Below are positions 37,882 to 46,836 of a stretch of 64,000 nucleotides of DNA, piece by piece. The DNA comes from Frankiaceae bacterium (GTDB lineage: Bacteria > Actinomycetota > Actinomycetes > Mycobacteriales > SCTD01): the NCBI GenBank assembly GCA_016650445.1, contig JAENVS010000022.1, forward strand, positions 1 to 64,000, in the 5' to 3' direction. The stretch's first letter is position 1, and each line of letters starts with the position of its first letter. Below the pieces are notes generated by a model. The model searched no databases, had not been told where the DNA came from, and saw nothing but the letters and a program-made list of their open reading frames with translations. Both the position numbers and the translations under genes were made by a program.

Positions 37882-38886
37882 TCAGGTGGCGGCCGGCGGC
37901 TCGTCGGCAGCCGCACCCTCGACCTCGGTGGCGGGCGCCTCGGCGGCACCGGCGCCCTCGACCGTCGCGGTGTCGACGCCGGCCGCGGCAGCGGCAGCAC
38001 CGGACTCCAGCGGCGCGGCGGCAGCCGGCTCAGCAGCGGCAGCCGGCTCAGCAGTGGCAACCGGCTCAGCAGTGGCAGCCGGCTCAGCAGTGGCAGCGTC
38101 GGTGCCGCCCTTGAGCAGCTCCTGCTCCCACTCGGGCAGCGGCTCGTCGGTGCCGAGCTGTCCGGCCTCGGGCTTCTCGTCGCCTGAGGCGCTGGCGCCG
38201 GCGCGGGCCATCAGGCCCTCGGCCACAGCGTCGGCGATGACGCGGGTCAGCACCTGGATGCTGCGGATCGCGTCGTCGTTGCCCGGGATCTTGTAGTCGA
38301 CGACATCCGGGTCGCAGTTGGTGTCGAGGATCGCGACGACCGGGATGCCCAGCTTGCGCGCCTCGTTGACGGCGAGGTGCTCCTTGTTGGTGTCGACGAT
38401 CCAGACCGCGCTCGGCGTGCGGGTCATGTCGCGGACGCCACCGAGGGTGCGCTGCAGCTTGATGCGCTCGCGCGACAGGACGAGGGCTTCCTTCTTCGTC
38501 AGCACGGTCTGGCCACCGGTCGTCTCGATGAGCTCGAGCTCCTTGAGACGCTGCAGCCGCTTGAACACGGTCTGGAAGTTGGTCAGCATGCCGCCGAGCC
38601 AGCGCTCCGTGACGTAGGGCATGCCGACGCGGGTGGCCTGCTCGACGATCGACTCCTGCGCCTGGCGCTTGGTGCCGACGAACATCACGGTGCCGCCGTG
38701 CGTGACGGTCTCCTTGACGAAGTCGTAGGCCCGGTCGATGTAGCCGAGCGTCTGCGTCAGGTCGATGATGTAGATGCCGTTGCGCTCAGTGAAGATGAAG
38801 CGCTTCATCTTCGGGTTCCAGCGCTTGGTCTGGTGACCGAAGTGCGCGCCGCTCTCGAGGAGCTGGCGCATCGTGACGACTGCCAT
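37882..38886 (-). CDS. rpsB: 30S ribosomal protein S2 with long Ala/Glu-rich tail
   Basis: The first ~235 residues are a standard S2, with [25 protein letters not shown] at the start, [19 protein letters not shown] and the [14 protein letters not shown] segment. The total of 334 residues includes a tail of about 95 residues rich in Ala, Glu, Pro and Thr. Part of that tail is encoded by four 18-base tandem repeats that give the hexapeptide TAEPAA and variants. The tail is unlikely to contact rRNA. The leader of about 200 bases is unusually long for this cluster. Confidence 0.95.
   Translation of the reverse strand: MAVVTMRQLLESGAHFGHQTKRWNPKMKRFIFTERNGIYIIDLTQTLGYIDRAYDFVKETVTHGGTVMFVGTKRQAQESIVEQATRVGMPYVTERWLGGMLTNFQTVFKRLQRLKELELIETTGGQTVLTKKEALVLSRERIKLQRTLGGVRDMTRTPSAVWIVDTNKEHLAVNEARKLGIPVVAILDTNCDPDVVDYKIPGNDDAIRSIQVLTRVIADAVAEGLMARAGASASGDEKPEAGQLGTDEPLPEWEQELLKGGTDAATAEPAATAEPVATAEPAAAAEPAAAAPLESGAAAAAAGVDTATVEGAGAAEAPATEVEGAAADEPPAAT
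38020..38091 (-). repeat. Four 18-base tandem repeats inside rpsB
   Basis: Units begin GGCAGCCGGCTCAGCAG and occupy 38020-38037, 38038-38055, 38056-38073 and 38074-38091 with one or two differences. They are in frame and encode six-residue repeats in the S2 tail, so unit number could vary without a frameshift. Confidence 0.85.
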
Positions 38887-39079
38887 GTGTCGGTGCCCGC
38901 CTGTGCATGCGCACGCGCTGGCGTCCCGCTATGTGCAGGCGGGTCGGGCGGTGCGTGTCCGGTTGTCGCGGGCCGTCGGGTGACGGCTCGCCCTGGCGCC
39001 CGGCGGTGGTGGAGCGTGCCGCACCCGGCCCGCTCGCGCGGGACCGGCAGGTGCGGCCCGTCGCCGGGCACGCGAAGTC

Positions 39080-39112
39080 GGCTCGGTCTCCCGAGCCGCT
39101 GCGCAAAGTGTA
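39080..39112 (-). promoter_or_regulatory. rpsB promoter -10 and leader hairpin
   Basis: Read leftward, TACACT (39107-39112) is the best -10 in the 310-base gap between rpsB and the M23 gene. Just downstream, GGCTCGG (39080-39086) and CCGAGCC (39091-39097) form a perfect 7-bp hairpin with a four-base loop at the start of the proposed leader. A DnaA-like CTGTCCACA (39116-39124) lies immediately upstream. The rest of the leader is GC-rich without a clear element. Confidence 0.35.
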
Positions 39113-39196
39113 CCGCTGTCCACAGATGTGCCCGGGCTCGTCGTCCGAGCCCGCCGTCGCGCGCAGGCTGTCGCCCGGGTCGAGGAGGTGGTGGGC

Positions 39197-40033
39197 GTGC
39201 GCCGTCGCGCGTTGTCGCTCGTGGTGGGGGCTCTGCTGGTCGTCGGGGATCTGCTCGCGCTGGCCGGCCCGGTGCGGGCCGCCGATCCCGCTTGGGTCTG
39301 GCCGCTGACGGGGCCGCCGTCGGTGAGCCGGCCGTTCGACCCGCCCGCGACGCGATACGGGCCGGGACACCGCGGCGCCGACCTGACGGGGAGCCCTGGC
39401 CAGGTGGTCCGGGCTGCGGGCGACGGTCGGGTCTCGTACGCCGGCCTGCTGGCCGGTCGAGGAGTGCTTGTCGTCGTACACGGCGACCTGCGCACGACCT
39501 ACGAGCCGGTGACCGCGACGGTGAGGGTTGGCCAGCAGGTCACGGCCGGGCAGGCCATCGGCCGGCTCGCCGCGGGTCATCCAGGTTGCCCGGCGACGTG
39601 CCTGCACTGGGGGTTGCGACGCGGCGAGGCCTACCTCGACCCGGTCCGCCTGGTGCGGGCCGGCCCGTCGAGGCTGCTGCCGGTCGACGACGACTGGCAG
39701 CCGGCACCGGCACCCACACCGGTGGCCGGCGCGCGCGCCCACGATGCCCTGGATCGCGCAGCTCCCGACGCGGCGGGGACGGCGCGGCCCGCGGACGACC
39801 CGGCGTTCGCCCTGCGCGGCGCGGACGCTGCGTGGGGCTCGGGCGCGTTGGCCGCGCTCGTCGCCGGGCTGGTCCTGCTGCTGCGCCCGCGGCGCCCGCC
39901 CGATGGCCCGGCCGCCCCGCCGTTGCCGGTCGGCCCCGTCGAGGCATTGCCCGCCGTGACGGTGACCGGCCCCACCGGTCGGCTCGTCGATCTGGCCGCC
40001 GAGCGCAATCGCCGACGGCCGGAGGTCGCCTGA
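39197..40033 (+). CDS. M23-family (LytM-like) secreted or membrane protein
   Basis: A 278-residue protein with an N-terminal signal segment (about 5-28), an M23 domain (about 38-155) and a C-terminal membrane segment (about 210-230) followed by a Pro-rich end. Zinc ligands are H58 and D62 in GHRGADL and H137 in CLHWGL. In active LytM-type enzymes the last motif is HxH, here CxH (C135), so the first, catalytic, His is missing. A second conserved His is H95. The GTG start has GAGGAGG six bases upstream. It may bind or modify peptidoglycan; activity is doubtful. Confidence 0.85.
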   Translation: MRRRALSLVVGALLVVGDLLALAGPVRAADPAWVWPLTGPPSVSRPFDPPATRYGPGHRGADLTGSPGQVVRAAGDGRVSYAGLLAGRGVLVVVHGDLRTTYEPVTATVRVGQQVTAGQAIGRLAAGHPGCPATCLHWGLRRGEAYLDPVRLVRAGPSRLLPVDDDWQPAPAPTPVAGARAHDALDRAAPDAAGTARPADDPAFALRGADAAWGSGALAALVAGLVLLLRPRRPPDGPAAPPLPVGPVEALPAVTVTGPTGRLVDLAAERNRRRPEVA

Positions 40034-40117
40034 CGGTGTGTAACAGGCCTCACACAGGATGCGATGCACTCAGTGGGACGGCATGTTCACGTGCGGTCAC
40101 CGCCGCTGGGAGGTCGC

Positions 40118-40291
40118 GTGGATCTGCTCTGCGTCCAGACCGCCCTGGCGATGCCGGTTCCCCCGATGGGGCCGGAGCTGTTCTCCCTGGCGATGGCACG
40201 GGCTCGGCGGCACCTGATGGCCGAGCTCCGACTGGTCTGCACGCTGCCAGACCCCGAGCCGGAGACCCCGACGCTGCGGCTGTGCTCCTAG
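40118..40291 (+). CDS. Small protein of unknown function, 57 residues
   Basis: A short ORF between the M23 gene and convergent whiG. The GTG start follows GGGAGG by four bases. Nearly every third codon position is G or C, matching coding genes of this genome and supporting translation. The product has a hydrophobic first half with several Met and Pro, a basic RARRHLMAEL helix and an acidic Pro-rich end. No signal peptide or family recognised. A longer ATG start at 40064 has no ribosome binding site. Confidence 0.45.
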   Translation: MDLLCVQTALAMPVPPMGPELFSLAMARARRHLMAELRLVCTLPDPEPETPTLRLCS

Positions 40292-40316
40292 CCGGTGCTG
40301 GTGAGCCCCCGGGGTC

Positions 40317-41264
40317 CTAGTCCTTCTGGTCGGCGAGCTTGCCGCGCAGCTGCAGCACGGCCTTGGTGTGCATCTGGCAGATCCGGCTCTCGGTGACGCC
40401 CAGGACCTGGCCGATCTCGGCGAGCGTGAGCCCCTCGTAGTAGTAGAGCGTCACGACGATCTTCTCGCGCTCGGGCAGCGTGTTGATGGCCTTCGCGAGG
40501 AGGTACTTGGTCTCCTCGGTCTCGAACGCCGCAACCGGGTCCTCGGCCTTGGTGTCCTCGAGGGTGTCGACGAGTGAGAGCTTGTCGCCGCGCTCCTGAC
40601 CGGCCGACATGAGCTCGTCGAGGGCGACGACGTTGACGAAGCTGACCTGGCTGAAGATCGTGTGCAGGTCCTCGAGCTTGATCCCGAGCTCCTCGGCGAC
40701 CTCGGCCTCGGTCGGGGAGCGATGCAGCTTGGCCTCGAGCGCGGCGTAGGCCTTCTCGACCTCGCGGGCCTTGTAGCGGACCGAGCGCGGGATCCAGTCG
40801 ATCGCCCGCAGCTCGTCGATGATCGCGCCCTTGATGCGGCTGATCGCGTAGGTCTCGAACTTGATCGCCCGCTCGAGGTCGAACTTCTCGATGGCGTCGA
40901 TGAGCCCGAAGATGCCGTAGGAGACGAGGTCGGCCTGCTCGATGTTGGGCGGCAGCCCGACCCCGACCCGGCCGGCGACGTACTTCACCAGCGGGGAGTA
41001 GTGCAGGATCAGCCGCTCGCGCAGCCGCTCCTCGCCGGACGCCTTGAACTCACGCCAGAGGTCGGCGATCGCGCTCTCGATCTCGGCGCGCTCTTCGTCG
41101 CTGACGCCGGCGTAGCGCCCGCGTCGGGCGGGAGCAGCGGGGGCGGCGGGAGCAGCGGGGGCGGGGGCAACCGCTGGCTTAGTCAGGTCGCCCTCTCCCC
41201 CGTCGTCGGTCGTGGACGCCGTGACGACACCGGCCGAGTCAGGCTCGGGGGTGCGCACGGTCAT
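40317..41264 (-). CDS. whiG: RNA polymerase sigma factor, WhiG/FliA type
   Basis: A 315-residue sigma-70 group 3 factor. An Ala/Pro-rich N-terminal 45 residues is followed by region 2 ([50 protein letters not shown]), region 3 and region 4 with [23 protein letters not shown] and [14 protein letters not shown]. WhiG starts sporulation in Streptomyces; FliA drives flagellar genes. No flagellar genes are in view. The ATG has GAGGA upstream and lies inside the xerC 3' end (26-base overlap). Confidence 0.93.
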   Translation of the reverse strand: MTVRTPEPDSAGVVTASTTDDGGEGDLTKPAVAPAPAAPAAPAAPARRGRYAGVSDEERAEIESAIADLWREFKASGEERLRERLILHYSPLVKYVAGRVGVGLPPNIEQADLVSYGIFGLIDAIEKFDLERAIKFETYAISRIKGAIIDELRAIDWIPRSVRYKAREVEKAYAALEAKLHRSPTEAEVAEELGIKLEDLHTIFSQVSFVNVVALDELMSAGQERGDKLSLVDTLEDTKAEDPVAAFETEETKYLLAKAINTLPEREKIVVTLYYYEGLTLAEIGQVLGVTESRICQMHTKAVLQLRGKLADQKD

Positions 41265-42165
41265 AGGACGTCCTCAGCCGCTCGACACTGACATGCGTGT
41301 AGATCTGGGTCGTTGCGAGCGTAGCGTGACCGAGAAGCTCTTGAACGCTTCTCAGGTCAGCTCCCCCCTCCAGCAGATGCGTGGCGGCGCTGTGGCGCAG
41401 GCCGTGCGGACCGATATCGGGCGCCCCCGGCACGTCGGCGAGCCGCCGGTGCACGACCGTGCGGACCGTCCTCGGGTCGACCCGGCCCCCGCGGGCGCCG
41501 AGCAGCAGCGCCGGCCCGCTGCCCGGGACCGCCCAGGCGGGCCGCCCCCGCGTGAGCCACGCCTCGAGGGCCGTCTCCGCCGGACCGCCGTACGGCACCG
41601 ACCGCTCCTTGCTGCCCTTGCCCAGCACCCGGACGACACGACGGGCCCGGTCGACGTCGTCGACGTCGAGCCCGCAGAGCTCGCTGACCCGGATCCCTGT
41701 CGCGTACAGCAGCTCGAGCGCGACCCGGTCGCGCAGGTCGACCGGCGTCTGCCCGTCGATCGCGTCGACGAGCCGGCCCGCCTCGTCCGGCTGGAGGACG
41801 TCGGGCAGCGGGCGGTGACCCTTCGGGGTGGCCAGCAACACCCCCGGGTCGGACGGGAGCAGGCCGCGACGGTGACCCCAGGCCGTGAACACGCGGGCCG
41901 CCGAGCCGCGCCTGGCCATGGTCGTTCGCGCGGCACCGAGCGAGCGCAGCCGCGCCAGCCAGCTGCGCAGCACGGCTAGGTCGATCTGCGCCGGTTCGGT
42001 GACGCCGAGCCGGGCGGCGTGGTCCAGGAGCAGGGCAACGTCACCGGCGTAGGCGCGGACGGTGTGCGGCGACCTGCCCCGCTCGAGCTCGAGGTGCCGC
42101 ACGAAGCCCTCCGCGGCCGCGGCGAGCGCCGGCGGCAGCGGCGGGTTTGCCGGGACAGCGGTCAC
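41239..42165 (-). CDS. xerC: Tyrosine recombinase XerC-like
   Basis: Site-specific recombinase that resolves chromosome dimers with a XerD partner. The 308-residue protein has the SAM-like N-terminal core-binding domain and all catalytic residues: R159, K183, H254, R257, H280 and the nucleophile Y289 in TTQIYTH. It is placed between dprA and whiG as in Streptomyces and Frankia, which favours a housekeeping role over a mobile-element integrase. GTG start, 33 bases from the dprA stop. Confidence 0.92.
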   Translation of the reverse strand: MTAVPANPPLPPALAAAAEGFVRHLELERGRSPHTVRAYAGDVALLLDHAARLGVTEPAQIDLAVLRSWLARLRSLGAARTTMARRGSAARVFTAWGHRRGLLPSDPGVLLATPKGHRPLPDVLQPDEAGRLVDAIDGQTPVDLRDRVALELLYATGIRVSELCGLDVDDVDRARRVVRVLGKGSKERSVPYGGPAETALEAWLTRGRPAWAVPGSGPALLLGARGGRVDPRTVRTVVHRRLADVPGAPDIGPHGLRHSAATHLLEGGADLRSVQELLGHATLATTQIYTHVSVERLRTSYDRAHPRA

Positions 42166-42198
42166 AGCAGGTGACGGTGCGGGAGCGGACCCCCTGGG

Positions 42199-43347
42199 TC
42201 AACTCGCCGCGCGGGCGGGGCGGCCGGCACCGAGAGCGGTCAGCCGCCAGCCGGACAGGCTCTGCTCGACCAGCCCCGCGACCTGAAGTGGCGGGAGGAT
42301 CTGCTGCACCGTCATGGTCGGGACGCCGGCGGTCTTCGCGATGCTCGCCGGGCCGGCCCATCGGCGCACGGGAACGGCATCGAGAACCTGCCGCTCCGTG
42401 TGGGTCAGGTCGTCCCGCGGCGACACCGGCCCGCGCGGCTCCGGGCTCGCGTCGAGGACGAGCCGGCCGACGACGTCGAGCACGTCGGCAGCACAGGTAA
42501 CGCAGTTGGCGCCGTTGCGCAGCAGCCGGTGACAACCGGCGGACATCTCAGCGGTGACCGGTCCCGGCACCGCCATCACGTGACGGCTCAGGTCACGGGC
42601 CTGTCGTGCGGTGGTCAACGAGCCACTACGCAGGGCAGCCTCGACGACGACCGTGCCCTCCGACAGCGCGGCGATCAGCCGGTTGCGGATGAGGAACCGC
42701 GACCGCGTCGGCGCGCAGCCCGGCGGGTGCTCGCTGACGATCAGCCCGTCGCTGGCGATCCGCTCGAGGAGCTGGTCGTGGCCGCGCGGGTAGGTCACGT
42801 CGACGCCGCATGCCAGCACGGCGATGGTGCCGCCTTGGCTCGCGTCCAGTGCGCCGCCGTGTGCCGCACCGTCGACGCCGTACGCGCCGCCGGAGACGAC
42901 CGTCCAGCCTCGGTCGGCGAGACCCAGGCCGAGCTCGCCCGCCACGTGCGCGCCGTACACCGTGCTCGCCCGGGCACCCACGACCGCGACCGCTTGCTCG
43001 ACAGCCGTCGACAGCACCGTCGGGCCACGGAGGAACAGCCCGAGCGGCGGCGCCTCGACCCCGGGCAGCCAGTCGAGCGAGAGCGCCGGCCACTCGGCAT
43101 GGCCGGGGACGACGAACCGGCCGCCGACGCGTTCGAGCCGGCGCACGTCGTCGAGCACGTCGTAGCGCTCGGCCCGAACGCGACTTCCGCCGGCGATCGC
43201 CTCGGACACAGCTCCGATCGGACGGCCCGCCCGCAGGGCGTCCCAAACGGCCACCGCACCGAAGCGCTGGACCGCCTCGTGCAATGGCCACTGCCCGGGC
43301 TCCACCAGGCGGCTGAGCGCCAGCCTCGCCAGCGTGTCGTCCGTCAT
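42199..43347 (-). CDS. dprA: DNA-processing protein DprA
   Basis: Single-strand DNA-binding protein that loads RecA during transformation. The 382-residue protein has a helical N-terminus, the extended Rossmann domain with VVGARASTVYGAHVA, VVSGGAYGVDGAAHGGAL and SEHPPG...RSRFLIRNRLIA, and a C-terminal winged-helix (about 315-375). The ATG overlaps the comM stop by one base. A comM-dprA pair occurs in most Actinobacteria whether or not they are known to be transformable. Confidence 0.94.
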   Translation of the reverse strand: MTDDTLARLALSRLVEPGQWPLHEAVQRFGAVAVWDALRAGRPIGAVSEAIAGGSRVRAERYDVLDDVRRLERVGGRFVVPGHAEWPALSLDWLPGVEAPPLGLFLRGPTVLSTAVEQAVAVVGARASTVYGAHVAGELGLGLADRGWTVVSGGAYGVDGAAHGGALDASQGGTIAVLACGVDVTYPRGHDQLLERIASDGLIVSEHPPGCAPTRSRFLIRNRLIAALSEGTVVVEAALRSGSLTTARQARDLSRHVMAVPGPVTAEMSAGCHRLLRNGANCVTCAADVLDVVGRLVLDASPEPRGPVSPRDDLTHTERQVLDAVPVRRWAGPASIAKTAGVPTMTVQQILPPLQVAGLVEQSLSGWRLTALGAGRPARAAS

Positions 43348-44876
43348 CACGCCGCCAACGTCTGGGTCACGAAGCCGGTGCGATAGCCCAGGGCCAGTCC
43401 GATCTGCGCCGCACCTGGCGTGCCGACGCCCTGCAGGTCGGCCAGCGTCCACGCGACCCGCAGAATGCGGCCGTACCCACGGGCGGTGATCTGGCCCTTG
43501 TCGAGGGCCTCGTCGGCCTTTGCCGTGGCCGTGCGCGAGATCGGCCAGAGCCGTCGCAGCTGCGTCGGTGGCACGTCGTTGTTGGTGCGCCACGGAGTAC
43601 CCGCATAGCGCTGCGCGGCGGTCTCGCGCGCGACTGCGACGCGCGAGGCAACTGCGGCGCTCGGCTCGCCCCGGCCGTCCTCGGCGAGCATCTCGGCGCG
43701 CGTGACGCGAGGAATGCTCACTCGCAGGTCGACCCGGTCCAGCAGCGGCCCTGACAGCCGCGACATGTAGCGGCGACGCTTCTCGGCCGGACACGTGCAC
43801 CCCTTGTCCGGCCGGGCGCACGGGCACGGGTTGGCGGCCATCACCAGTGAGAAGCGCGACGGGTAGACCGCGGTGCCGGCGGCTCGCGCAATGCTCACCC
43901 AGCCCTTCTCGAGCGGCTGGCGCAACGCGTCGAGAACAGCCGAGGCGAACTGGGGGGCCTCGTCCAGGAACAGCACCCCCCGGTGCGCGAGGCAGGCGGC
44001 GCCCGGCTTCGCGATGCCACTGCCACCACCGACGATGGCCGCGACGGTCGCGTTGTGGTGCGGGTCCTGGAACGGCGGCGTGCTGATGAGGGGCTCAGAC
44101 GTGGGCAGCCGGGCGGCGACCGAGTGGATAGCGGTCACCTCGAGCGCTTCGTCGAGCGACAACGGCGGCAGGATGCCCGGCAGCCGCTCGGCCAGCATGG
44201 TCTTCCCCGCACCAGGCGGCCCGAGCAGGAACAGGTGGTGCCCGCCAGCCGCAGCCACTTCGATCGCGGTGCGCCCCTCGGGCTGCCCGGCAACATCGAC
44301 CAGGTCCGCCGGGGGTGCGGCCTGTGCCGACTGCTGGCGGTCGGCCGGCTCATCTCCGTCGTCCTCGCCCCGCAGCACCCGCACGAGTGACCGCAACGAG
44401 GCAACGCCGATGACGGAGGCACCGGGGACCAGGCGGGCTTCGGCGAGGTTGTCGACCGGCACGACGAACCGCTCGAAGCCGAACCTCGTCGCGGACAGCA
44501 CCGCCGGAAGCACACCCGGCACCCCGCGCACGCGTCCGTCGAGCCCGAGCTCACCGAGCAGCACTCGCCCGACCAGGGCGTCGCCCGGCAGTGCGCCGTT
44601 GGCCGCAAGGACAGCGGCCGCCAACGCCACGTCGAACGAGCTGCCGCGCTTCGGCATCGACGCGGGTGACAGCGCCAGGGTGATGCGCTGGTTGGGCCAC
44701 TGCTCGCCCGAGTTGAGGATCGCCGCCTTGATGCGGTCGCGCGACTCGGCAAGGGCCGCGTCGGGCAGCCCGATCATCGTCAGGCCGGGGATGCCGTTGT
44801 TCAGGTCGGCCTCGATCTCGACGGCATGACCCTGCACCCCGACGAGTGCCACTGACCATGCGCGTGCCAGCGTCAT
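43347..44876 (-). CDS. comM: ComM/YifB family Mg-chelatase-like AAA+ ATPase
   Basis: Hexameric helicase that promotes branch migration during integration of transforming DNA. The 509-residue protein begins with the Lon-like fold (VQGHAVEIEADLNNGIPG) and has Walker A GPPGAGKTML, Walker B LFLDEAPQF and the zinc-like Cys cluster CPCARPDKGCTC. The ATG overlaps the yraN stop by one base, so yraN-comM-dprA form a translationally coupled set. Confidence 0.95.
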   Translation of the reverse strand: MTLARAWSVALVGVQGHAVEIEADLNNGIPGLTMIGLPDAALAESRDRIKAAILNSGEQWPNQRITLALSPASMPKRGSSFDVALAAAVLAANGALPGDALVGRVLLGELGLDGRVRGVPGVLPAVLSATRFGFERFVVPVDNLAEARLVPGASVIGVASLRSLVRVLRGEDDGDEPADRQQSAQAAPPADLVDVAGQPEGRTAIEVAAAGGHHLFLLGPPGAGKTMLAERLPGILPPLSLDEALEVTAIHSVAARLPTSEPLISTPPFQDPHHNATVAAIVGGGSGIAKPGAACLAHRGVLFLDEAPQFASAVLDALRQPLEKGWVSIARAAGTAVYPSRFSLVMAANPCPCARPDKGCTCPAEKRRRYMSRLSGPLLDRVDLRVSIPRVTRAEMLAEDGRGEPSAAVASRVAVARETAAQRYAGTPWRTNNDVPPTQLRRLWPISRTATAKADEALDKGQITARGYGRILRVAWTLADLQGVGTPGAAQIGLALGYRTGFVTQTLAA

Positions 44877-45235
44877 CAGAACGCCCCGCGCAGGTGCACG
44901 ATCTCCGGGGCGAAGCCACGGCGTCGTACGACGGAGACCACGTCGAAGCGAAGCTCGGGCGAACCGGTTGGACGGTGCTCGGCGAGCCAGCGACAGGCCA
45001 GCACGTGGATGCGCCGGGCCTTCACCCGACCGACGGCCTCCGCAGGCTCGCCGAACGCCGTACCGCTCCTGGCTTTGACCTCGACGAACACCAGGGCGTC
45101 ACCGTCACGGGCGACGATGTCGAGCTCGCCCTCGCGACACCGCCAGTTGCGGTCGAGGACCTCCATCCCCGCGTCGACGAGATGACGCGCGGCGAGGTCT
45201 TCGCCATCCTTGCCCAGCTGCATCGACGGTCGCAT
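44876..45235 (-). CDS. YraN/UPF0102 family endonuclease-like protein
   Basis: A 119-residue protein with a restriction-endonuclease-like fold. The GKDGEDLAARHLVDAG helix, REGELDIVARDGDALVFVEVKAR (the D-x-n-ExK core) and the RFDVVSV strand are typical. The second ATG is used because GGAGGT lies six bases before it; an in-frame GTG 15 bases further upstream lies beside that site. The function of the family is unknown, though its core resembles Holliday-junction resolvases. Confidence 0.9.
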   Translation of the reverse strand: MRPSMQLGKDGEDLAARHLVDAGMEVLDRNWRCREGELDIVARDGDALVFVEVKARSGTAFGEPAEAVGRVKARRIHVLACRWLAEHRPTGSPELRFDVVSVVRRRGFAPEIVHLRGAF

Positions 45236-45331
45236 CGGACCACCTCCCACCGGCGACCTTGGCGGAGATGGCGAGCAGCGAGTCGAGCGGCGATCAGGTT
45301 GTGGACGACGGCGTCGCCCTGTGAACCCGGC

Positions 45332-45640
45332 TCAGGAGTTCGGAAGCTCCAGCTCGGGCTTCTCGAGCTTCTCTACGTTGACGTCCTTGAACGTCAGCAC
45401 CCGCACGCTCTTGACGAACCGCGCCGGCCGGTACATGTCCCACACCCACGCGTCCGTCAGCGTCAGCTCGAACCACACCTCGCCGTCGGCAGAGCGCGGC
45501 TGCACGTCGACCACGTTGGCGAGGTAGAAGCGGCGCTCGGTCTCCACGACGTAGTCGAACTGCCGCACGATGTCGCGGTACTCGCGATAGAGCTGCAGCT
45601 CCATCTCGGTCTCGTACTTCTCGAGGTCTTCGGCACTCAT
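45332..45640 (-). CDS. DUF2469 family protein
   Basis: A 102-residue actinobacterial conserved protein with the characteristic MSAEDLEKYETEMELQLYRE opening and aromatic-rich VWFELTLTDAWVWDMYRPARF strand. It is acidic and soluble. Its ATG overlaps the rnhB stop by four bases. This rnhB-DUF2469-yraN order is conserved from Mycobacterium to Streptomyces, but no function is established. Confidence 0.92.
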   Translation of the reverse strand: MSAEDLEKYETEMELQLYREYRDIVRQFDYVVETERRFYLANVVDVQPRSADGEVWFELTLTDAWVWDMYRPARFVKSVRVLTFKDVNVEKLEKPELELPNS

Positions 45641-46353
45641 GCGCTGATGTCCACGAGGTCGTCCATGACATCAGTATCGACCATGTCGACGTCGCCGACG
45701 GCGGCTCGGATCAAGGCGCCCCGCACGTTGACGTACGAGAACCGGTGCTCCGGGCACGGCCCGTGCAGACGCAGTGCCTCGCGATGCTCGGGTACGACGT
45801 AGCCCTTGTGCACGGCGAATCCGTACGACGGGTAGCGCCCGTCCAGCTCCGCCATGATCCGGTCACGTGTCACCTTCGCGACGACCGAGGCGGCGGCGAC
45901 GCATGCGGCCACCCGGTCGCCCTTCCAGACCGCCAGCGTCGGCACCGGCATCCCGGCAACGGGGAACCCGTCTGTCAGTGCGTACGCCGGCAACGGGTCG
46001 AGCCGCTGCACGGCCTGGCGCATGGCTCGCACGTTCATGACGTGCAGCCCGCAACGGTCGACCTCCTGCGGCGGCACGATCACGACCGACCACGAGAGCG
46101 CACGGCGCACAACCTCCTTGTATGCCGCCTCCCGCGCCTTCTCCGTCAGCAGCTTCGAGTCGGCCAGTCCCTTCACCTCGCCGCGCTTGCCCGGGGGAAG
46201 GATCACGGCGGCAACGACGAGGGGACCGGCACACGCGCCCCGACCTGCCTCGTCGGCACCAGCGACGAGCCCGAAGCCGCAGCGCTGGAGCACGCGCTCG
46301 TAGGCCCACAGCCCGCTCTCGGACCGCACGACCGGACGCAGGGCGAGGTGCAC
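45637..46353 (-). CDS. rnhB: Ribonuclease HII
   Basis: Cleaves RNA-DNA hybrids and single ribonucleotides in DNA. The 238-residue protein has the DEDD residues D34 and E35 in AGADEAGRGACAGPL, D128 in LTDGFPV and D164 in ASVVAKVTRDRIM. The GTG start lies one base after the NUDIX stop and gives the usual short N-terminus. A Asp/Val-rich C-terminal tail extends beyond the domain. Confidence 0.95.
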   Translation of the reverse strand: MHLALRPVVRSESGLWAYERVLQRCGFGLVAGADEAGRGACAGPLVVAAVILPPGKRGEVKGLADSKLLTEKAREAAYKEVVRRALSWSVVIVPPQEVDRCGLHVMNVRAMRQAVQRLDPLPAYALTDGFPVAGMPVPTLAVWKGDRVAACVAAASVVAKVTRDRIMAELDGRYPSYGFAVHKGYVVPEHREALRLHGPCPEHRFSYVNVRGALIRAAVGDVDMVDTDVMDDLVDISA

Positions 46354-46354
46354 C

Positions 46355-46810
46355 TCAGACCTCCAGCCGCGCGAGCAGGTCGGGCAGACAGGTCGGGTAA
46401 ACCGTGTCGCTGGTCGCCAAGAGCTCCGCCGGCGACCACCAGCGGTGCTCGAGGACGAACATCGTCTCGAGGTCGGTGAAGCCGGTGATGACGACGTCGT
46501 GCTGCTCGACGCGCACGGCGAAGAACTCGTTGTCCTGGCGGTAGTCCGTCCCCGCGATCGAGAACTCGGCGTACTCGCTGTACAGCGGTCCGCTGAAGCT
46601 CTCCGGGGGCAAAGCCAGCCCGGTCTCCTCGAGCAGCTCGCGCGCGGCAGCGCCGCGTGCCGACTCGCCGTCGTCGATCCCGCCGCCGACGGTGAACCAC
46701 CAGCTGCCCTTGTCGGGCCGGGCCGGGTCATGGCCGCGGAAGAGCAGGACGCGGCCGGCGCCGTCGAGCAGCAGCACCCTGGCTGCCTGGCGGACGACCG
46801 GGGCCTTCAT
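46355..46810 (-). CDS. NUDIX hydrolase
   Basis: A 151-residue Nudix protein. The box GGGIDDGESARGAAAREL followed by LEETG fits the GX5EX7REUXEEXGU consensus. The preceding LLFRGHDP and following YSEYAEFSIAG strands suggest nucleoside-diphosphate or nucleotide-sugar hydrolysis, but the substrate cannot be told. ATG is used as the start, since a TAGGCT -10 eight bases upstream implies leaderless transcription. A TTG three codons earlier is an alternative. Confidence 0.9.
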   Translation of the reverse strand: MKAPVVRQAARVLLLDGAGRVLLFRGHDPARPDKGSWWFTVGGGIDDGESARGAAARELLEETGLALPPESFSGPLYSEYAEFSIAGTDYRQDNEFFAVRVEQHDVVITGFTDLETMFVLEHRWWSPAELLATSDTVYPTCLPDLLARLEV

Positions 46811-46818
46811 GGGGACCA

Positions 46819-46824
46819 AGCCTA
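46819..46824 (-). promoter_or_regulatory. Leaderless -10 of the NUDIX gene
   Basis: Read leftward, TAGGCT lies eight bases before the ATG with no ribosome binding site between. It is one of several TAGNNT hexamers placed directly before start codons in this window. Confidence 0.4.
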
Positions 46825-46836
46825 GGGCGAGTCCTG

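Noticed and set aside
38020-38091. Tandem repeats as a CRISPR array
   Set aside because: Units are 18 bases, directly adjacent without spacers, and in frame within rpsB.
41239-42165. Tyrosine recombinase as integrase of a genomic island
   Set aside because: Its position between dprA and whiG is conserved in Actinobacteria and there is no att site, tRNA or phage gene nearby; XerC is the simpler reading.
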